Origin: Gallionellaceae bacterium
GTDB lineage: Bacteria; Pseudomonadota; Gammaproteobacteria; Burkholderiales; Gallionellaceae
NCBI GenBank assembly: GCA_030646595.1
Contig: JAUSKS010000106.1
Span: forward strand, 1-9,173
Length of the DNA stretch: 9,173 nucleotides
Reading direction: 5' to 3'
The notes under the pieces are model-generated. The model did not search any database and was not told the DNA's origin. It saw only the letters and a list, made by a program, of their open reading frames with translations. The position numbers and the translations under genes were made by a program. Positions 7,233-9,173 of the stretch are shown here, piece after piece; position 1 is the stretch's first letter; each line of letters starts with the position of its first letter.

Positions 7233-7313
7233 TGAACTGGATGCGAAAACACTCAAGGCAATAGAATTGATACATGCGCAATATCCCAACCCTGCGCCAT
7301 AAATGGAGATGTA

Positions 7314-8057
7314 ATGAGTAAGTGGGTGGCAGGAAAAATCGTTGAAAAAAAACAGTGGACTGACAAGTTATATTCATTGCGTATAGAAGCTGATATTGAG
7401 CCATTCGAGGCTGGACAGTTCGGCAAGCTCGCTCTGGAAATAGATGGCGAAATGGTGGCTCGGCCTTATTCTTACGTCAATGCGCCACACGAACGGCCAT
7501 TGGATTTTTATTTTATCACCGTGGAAGACGGCCCCTTCACCCAGCGTTTAAACAAACTGGAACGGGGCGACCAAATATTTCTGACACCGCATGGTGCAGG
7601 TTTTTTGGTGTTGTCGGAATTACCTTCGGCGCAGAATCTATGGCTGCTATGTACCGGCACCGCGCTGGGGCCCTTTCTTTCCATCATGAAAACAGCAGAA
7701 CCGTGGCGGCGTTTCACCAATGTAATATTCGTGCATGCGGTGCGGTATAAACATGAGCTGACTTATCAGGATACGATAGCCCGCATCCGCGAGCTGCATC
7801 CCCAGCAGTTTCATTACATCCCCTTTGTCAGCCGGGAAGAAACCGATTTTGCCATGCCGGGGCGGGTGATGGACGCCATCGCTGATGGTCGGCTGGAAAA
7901 ACGTGCCGGGCTTGCGCTTACCACTGAGACTTCACAGGTGATGATTTGTGGCAACCCGGACATGGTGCGCGATACGATAGCGGCCTTGAGCGCGCGCGGC
8001 ATGAAAAAAAACCGGCGGCGGGAGCCAGGGCATATCACCATTGAAAACTACTGGTAA
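7314..8057 (+). CDS. fpr: ferredoxin/flavodoxin-NADP+ reductase
   Basis: This 247-residue FAD enzyme transfers electrons between NADPH and ferredoxin or flavodoxin in the cytoplasm. Its length is typical of the bacterial Fpr subfamily. The FAD domain (about 5-100) has the RPYSYVN motif (50-56) and the GPFTQRL segment (73-79). The NADP domain has GTALGPFLS (115-123), HAVRYKHELTY (141-151) and MICGNPDMVRD (210-220). It ends in ENYW, and the terminal Trp is the expected aromatic residue stacking over the flavin in this subfamily. GGAG at 7305-7308 precedes the ATG. An 81-base gap separates it from the GST-family gene. A TAGAAT hexamer at 7262-7267 could be a -10 but has no good -35, so whether fpr has its own promoter is unclear. 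Confidence 0.94.
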   Translation: MSKWVAGKIVEKKQWTDKLYSLRIEADIEPFEAGQFGKLALEIDGEMVARPYSYVNAPHERPLDFYFITVEDGPFTQRLNKLERGDQIFLTPHGAGFLVLSELPSAQNLWLLCTGTALGPFLSIMKTAEPWRRFTNVIFVHAVRYKHELTYQDTIARIRELHPQQFHYIPFVSREETDFAMPGRVMDAIADGRLEKRAGLALTTETSQVMICGNPDMVRDTIAALSARGMKKNRRREPGHITIENYW

Positions 8058-8150
8058 TGGGTGATCGCGCGATTGATTTCTTGCGTGAGGGACGAATGGG
8101 GTTCACCTCAGATATTTGATGGTAGATTTTTGATGAGACAGTTCGACGCG

Positions 8151-8179
8151 TTGCTTTTCCGCCTTACGCGGACTATGAT
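8151..8179 (+). promoter_or_regulatory. candidate sigma-70 promoter of the toxin-antitoxin operon
   Basis: TTGCTT (8151-8156) and TATGAT (8174-8179, five of six consensus bases) are separated by 17 bases. Transcription would start about 20 bases before the antitoxin ATG, just ahead of its Shine-Dalgarno AGGAG (8196-8200). The -35 is weak (three of six). Confidence 0.45.
8158..8172. promoter_or_regulatory. inverted repeat in the promoter spacer, possible toxin-antitoxin operator
   Basis: TCCGC-CTTAC-GCGGA is a perfect 5-bp inverted repeat lying wholly between the candidate -35 and -10. Directly after it, ATAATTAT (8178-8185) is a second short palindrome covering the end of the -10. Toxin-antitoxin operons are usually repressed by the antitoxin or complex binding palindromes over the promoter, so this position fits; binding itself is inference. 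Confidence 0.4.
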
Positions 8180-8206
8180 AATTATATGAACTGACAGGAG
8201 TGCAGC

Positions 8207-8440
8207 ATGGGATACGCAGAACTGCTTAAAACCGTACTATCCTTGCCCAAGGAAAAACAGTCCGAAGTATTTGACTTCGTCACATTTCTCGCGGGGCGTT
8301 GCGGCGTGGCAACAGACTCCGCCCATGACGAATGGACCGAGGCAGAATTTGCGGAATTTTCCATGCGGCAGGCCGTGCGCGGCATGGAAAACGACCCCGT
8401 CCGCTACACGTTGAACGACCTGAAAGAACACTGGCAATGA
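8207..8440 (+). CDS. DUF2281-like antitoxin of a type II toxin-antitoxin module
   Basis: This 77-residue acidic protein is encoded directly before a PemK/MazF-like toxin. The N-terminus has the pattern of DUF2281-like antitoxins: LLKTVLSLPKEKQSEVFDFVTFL (6-28). The C-terminal half SMRQAVRGMENDP (52-64) and YTLNDLKEHW (67-76) matches the acidic aromatic tail seen in many antitoxins, which likely wraps the toxin. AGGAG at 8196-8200, six bases before the ATG, gives a strong start. Its TGA overlaps the toxin ATG by four bases (8437-8440), a standard arrangement that keeps antitoxin synthesis ahead of toxin. DNA binding by the N-terminal part is expected from family behaviour but no ribbon-helix-helix or HTH can be asserted from the sequence alone. 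Confidence 0.85.
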   Translation: MGYAELLKTVLSLPKEKQSEVFDFVTFLAGRCGVATDSAHDEWTEAEFAEFSMRQAVRGMENDPVRYTLNDLKEHWQ

Positions 8441-8790
8441 AACGGGGCGGTCAGATCGTGCTGGCCACCTTTCCCTACACCGACCTTTCGGACACAAGGC
8501 TGCGCCCCGTACTTATGTTGCGGCAAGCATCCACCAATTTCGATGACTGGCTGGTCTGCATGGTCTCATCACAAATCCAACAAGCAGAAGAAGGGCTTGA
8601 TGAAATCATCACGCCCGCCGATGCCGACTTCTCTGGCAGCGGCCTGAAAGCCCCCAGCATCCTCCGCTTGTCGCGCCTGACTGTCCTCGACGGCAAGCTG
8701 CTTGTCGGTAGCATCGGCACGATCAGCGACGAACGCCTCATGCGCATACGGCAACGGCTGGCAAAGTGGATCAACGAAGCACCCGGATAG
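8437..8790 (+). CDS. PemK/MazF-like toxin (probable mRNA endonuclease)
   Basis: This 117-residue protein has the PemK/MazF layout: GQIVLATFPYTD (5-16), RLRPVLML (21-28), a VSSQI strand (43-47) at the place of the family's TSQ/TSN residues, KAPSILRLSRLTVLD (71-85) and IGTISDERLMRIRQRLAKWI (93-112). These features are standard for the fold that cleaves single-stranded RNA at short sequences, with the Arg of RP and the Ser/Thr of the following strand contributing to activity. They appear intact, so the toxin is probably functional. The ATG overlaps the antitoxin stop, and the longer in-frame start at 8332 inside the antitoxin gene is rejected. Codons such as ATC, ACG, CCC, GCC and GAC dominate, a more C-ending usage than in the neighbouring housekeeping genes, which fits acquisition by transfer. 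Confidence 0.9.
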   Translation: MKRGGQIVLATFPYTDLSDTRLRPVLMLRQASTNFDDWLVCMVSSQIQQAEEGLDEIITPADADFSGSGLKAPSILRLSRLTVLDGKLLVGSIGTISDERLMRIRQRLAKWINEAPG

Positions 8791-9038
8791 TTGGATTTGC
8801 ATAAGCGGGAATGTGGAAATGGTGGTTGCCTTACTCCTGTGCGCTTTTATCTTGTGTCACCGCTCGCAAGATCTGACCCCATTGCCGACCTACGGAAAGA
8901 TGGATTAATCGTGCGCATGGCGCACGCTACGCTTGGCCTTGTATTCCACGGTGGGGGCTTCATAGCTCCAACTCAGGGGCGGGAAGATCGCAAGATCGTG
9001 AAGTACGTCGTTTAGATGAAGGGGTAATTCCAATCAGT
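8791..9038. other. non-coding stretch with repeat debris
   Basis: No credible gene is visible after the toxin stop. Short open frames here lack ribosome sites and protein-like composition. The stretch holds AAGATCTGACCCC (8868-8880), a phrase I associate with dispersed remnants around REP-associated transposases in beta- and gammaproteobacteria (from memory, not verified). It also holds a GC-rich hairpin (8910-8926) and a tandem AAGATCGC/AAGATCGT pair (8984-8999). It reads as accumulated repeat remnants between the toxin-antitoxin module and a probable insertion sequence. Confidence 0.4.
8910..8926. repeat. GC-rich palindromic element
   Basis: CGTGCGC, loop ATG, then GCGCACG form a perfect 7-bp stem, followed by CTACGC. 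The GCGCATGGCGCACGCTACGC wording resembles short dispersed intergenic repeats common in proteobacterial genomes. It has no trailing T-run, so it is not a canonical terminator, although a stem this strong just downstream of the toxin gene could stabilise or end transcripts. Confidence 0.5.
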
Positions 9039-9173
9039 AGTGTCCGGTTAAAAGTCGAACAAATTTAGTTGGTTAGTAGAATCAGTCTGCTCTGGGAATT
9101 GCCCACTGCCTGCGAAGGCTTGAGATAGCTGGGTTTTCTCAAAAACAGACACCGATAAAATCTGTAGCAAAGT
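9039..9173. mobile_element. probable left end of an insertion sequence, cut by the window edge
   Basis: From TAGTGTCCGGTTAAAA (9039-9054) the sequence changes character and contains no open frame of note. The opening phrase and the later GCGAAGGCTTGAGATAGCTG region resemble the untranslated left end of IS4-type elements with a DUF4372 transposase, as I remember them. The transposase gene would lie beyond the right edge. The other end, the target duplication and the transposase are all out of view, so this is a resemblance-based call only. Confidence 0.35.

Noticed and set aside
7232..7264. Ten-codon mini open frame starting on the GST stop (TAATG)
   Set aside because: Only 10 residues, no features, and TAATG overlaps occur easily by chance; I could not support a leader peptide.
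7276..7297. GCGCA...TGCGC inverted repeat before fpr
   Set aside because: Only a 5-bp stem with a 12-base loop, and no T-run or clear relation to a promoter.
8174..8190. Fur-box-like sequence near GATAATTAT upstream of the antitoxin
   Set aside because: Only one GATAAT unit matches; AT-rich -10 sequence explains it.
8791..9015. 74-codon open frame after the toxin gene
   Set aside because: It needs a TTG start directly after the toxin stop, lacks a ribosome site, and runs through repeat-like sequence.
1..9173. tRNA, rRNA, riboswitch or CRISPR array
   Set aside because: No cloverleaf, no regularly spaced repeats and no conserved RNA signature were seen on either strand.

Overview
The window looks like ordinary chromosomal DNA of a betaproteobacterium. 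Protein style, moderate GC content and gene mix suggest Nitrosomonadales/Gallionellaceae-like bacteria, but that placement is an inference from family resemblance and no marker gene proves it. All recognised genes are complete except a 19-codon tail at the left edge. A probable insertion-sequence end is cut by the right edge.

Layout. Positions 1-60 hold the last codons of an unidentified upstream gene. Positions 150-3448 carry a tight rightward cluster: a LemA-family lipoprotein, a secreted and membrane-anchored TPM-domain protein with a glycine-rich tail, a second TPM-like protein without a signal peptide, and rimO (ribosomal protein S12 methylthiotransferase). The first three genes are separated by at most one base or overlap, so they are probably translationally coupled. 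rimO follows after 17 bases. Positions 3474-5812 run leftward: a small uncharacterised protein (101 aa) and a YoaA/DinG-type iron-sulfur DNA helicase. Positions 5951-8057 run rightward again: a tyrosine-rich lipoprotein, a glutathione S-transferase-family protein 4 bases later, and an Fpr-type ferredoxin/flavodoxin-NADP+ reductase. Positions 8207-8790 hold a two-gene toxin-antitoxin module (DUF2281-like antitoxin, PemK/MazF-like toxin) with its own candidate promoter and a possible operator between the -35 and -10. Positions 8791-9173 hold no credible gene. This stretch contains a GC-rich hairpin of a dispersed-repeat type and, from about 9039, what looks like the left end of an insertion sequence.

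How the genes fit together. The lemA-TPM-TPM set is a recurring envelope-associated grouping whose biochemical job is not settled. RimO and the YoaA-like helicase are housekeeping iron-sulfur enzymes of ribosome modification and DNA repair. Fpr supplies electrons between NADPH and ferredoxin or flavodoxin, which may serve such iron-sulfur enzymes, although nothing in the sequence ties them directly. The right end (toxin-antitoxin module, repeat debris, IS end) is the only accessory-looking part. I see no convincing undescribed multi-gene system. The points most worth a second look are the candidate operator in the toxin-antitoxin promoter, the hairpin over the start region of the GST gene, the G-quadruplex-like run in the TPM gene, and the two uncharacterised proteins at 3474-3779 and 5951-6574.
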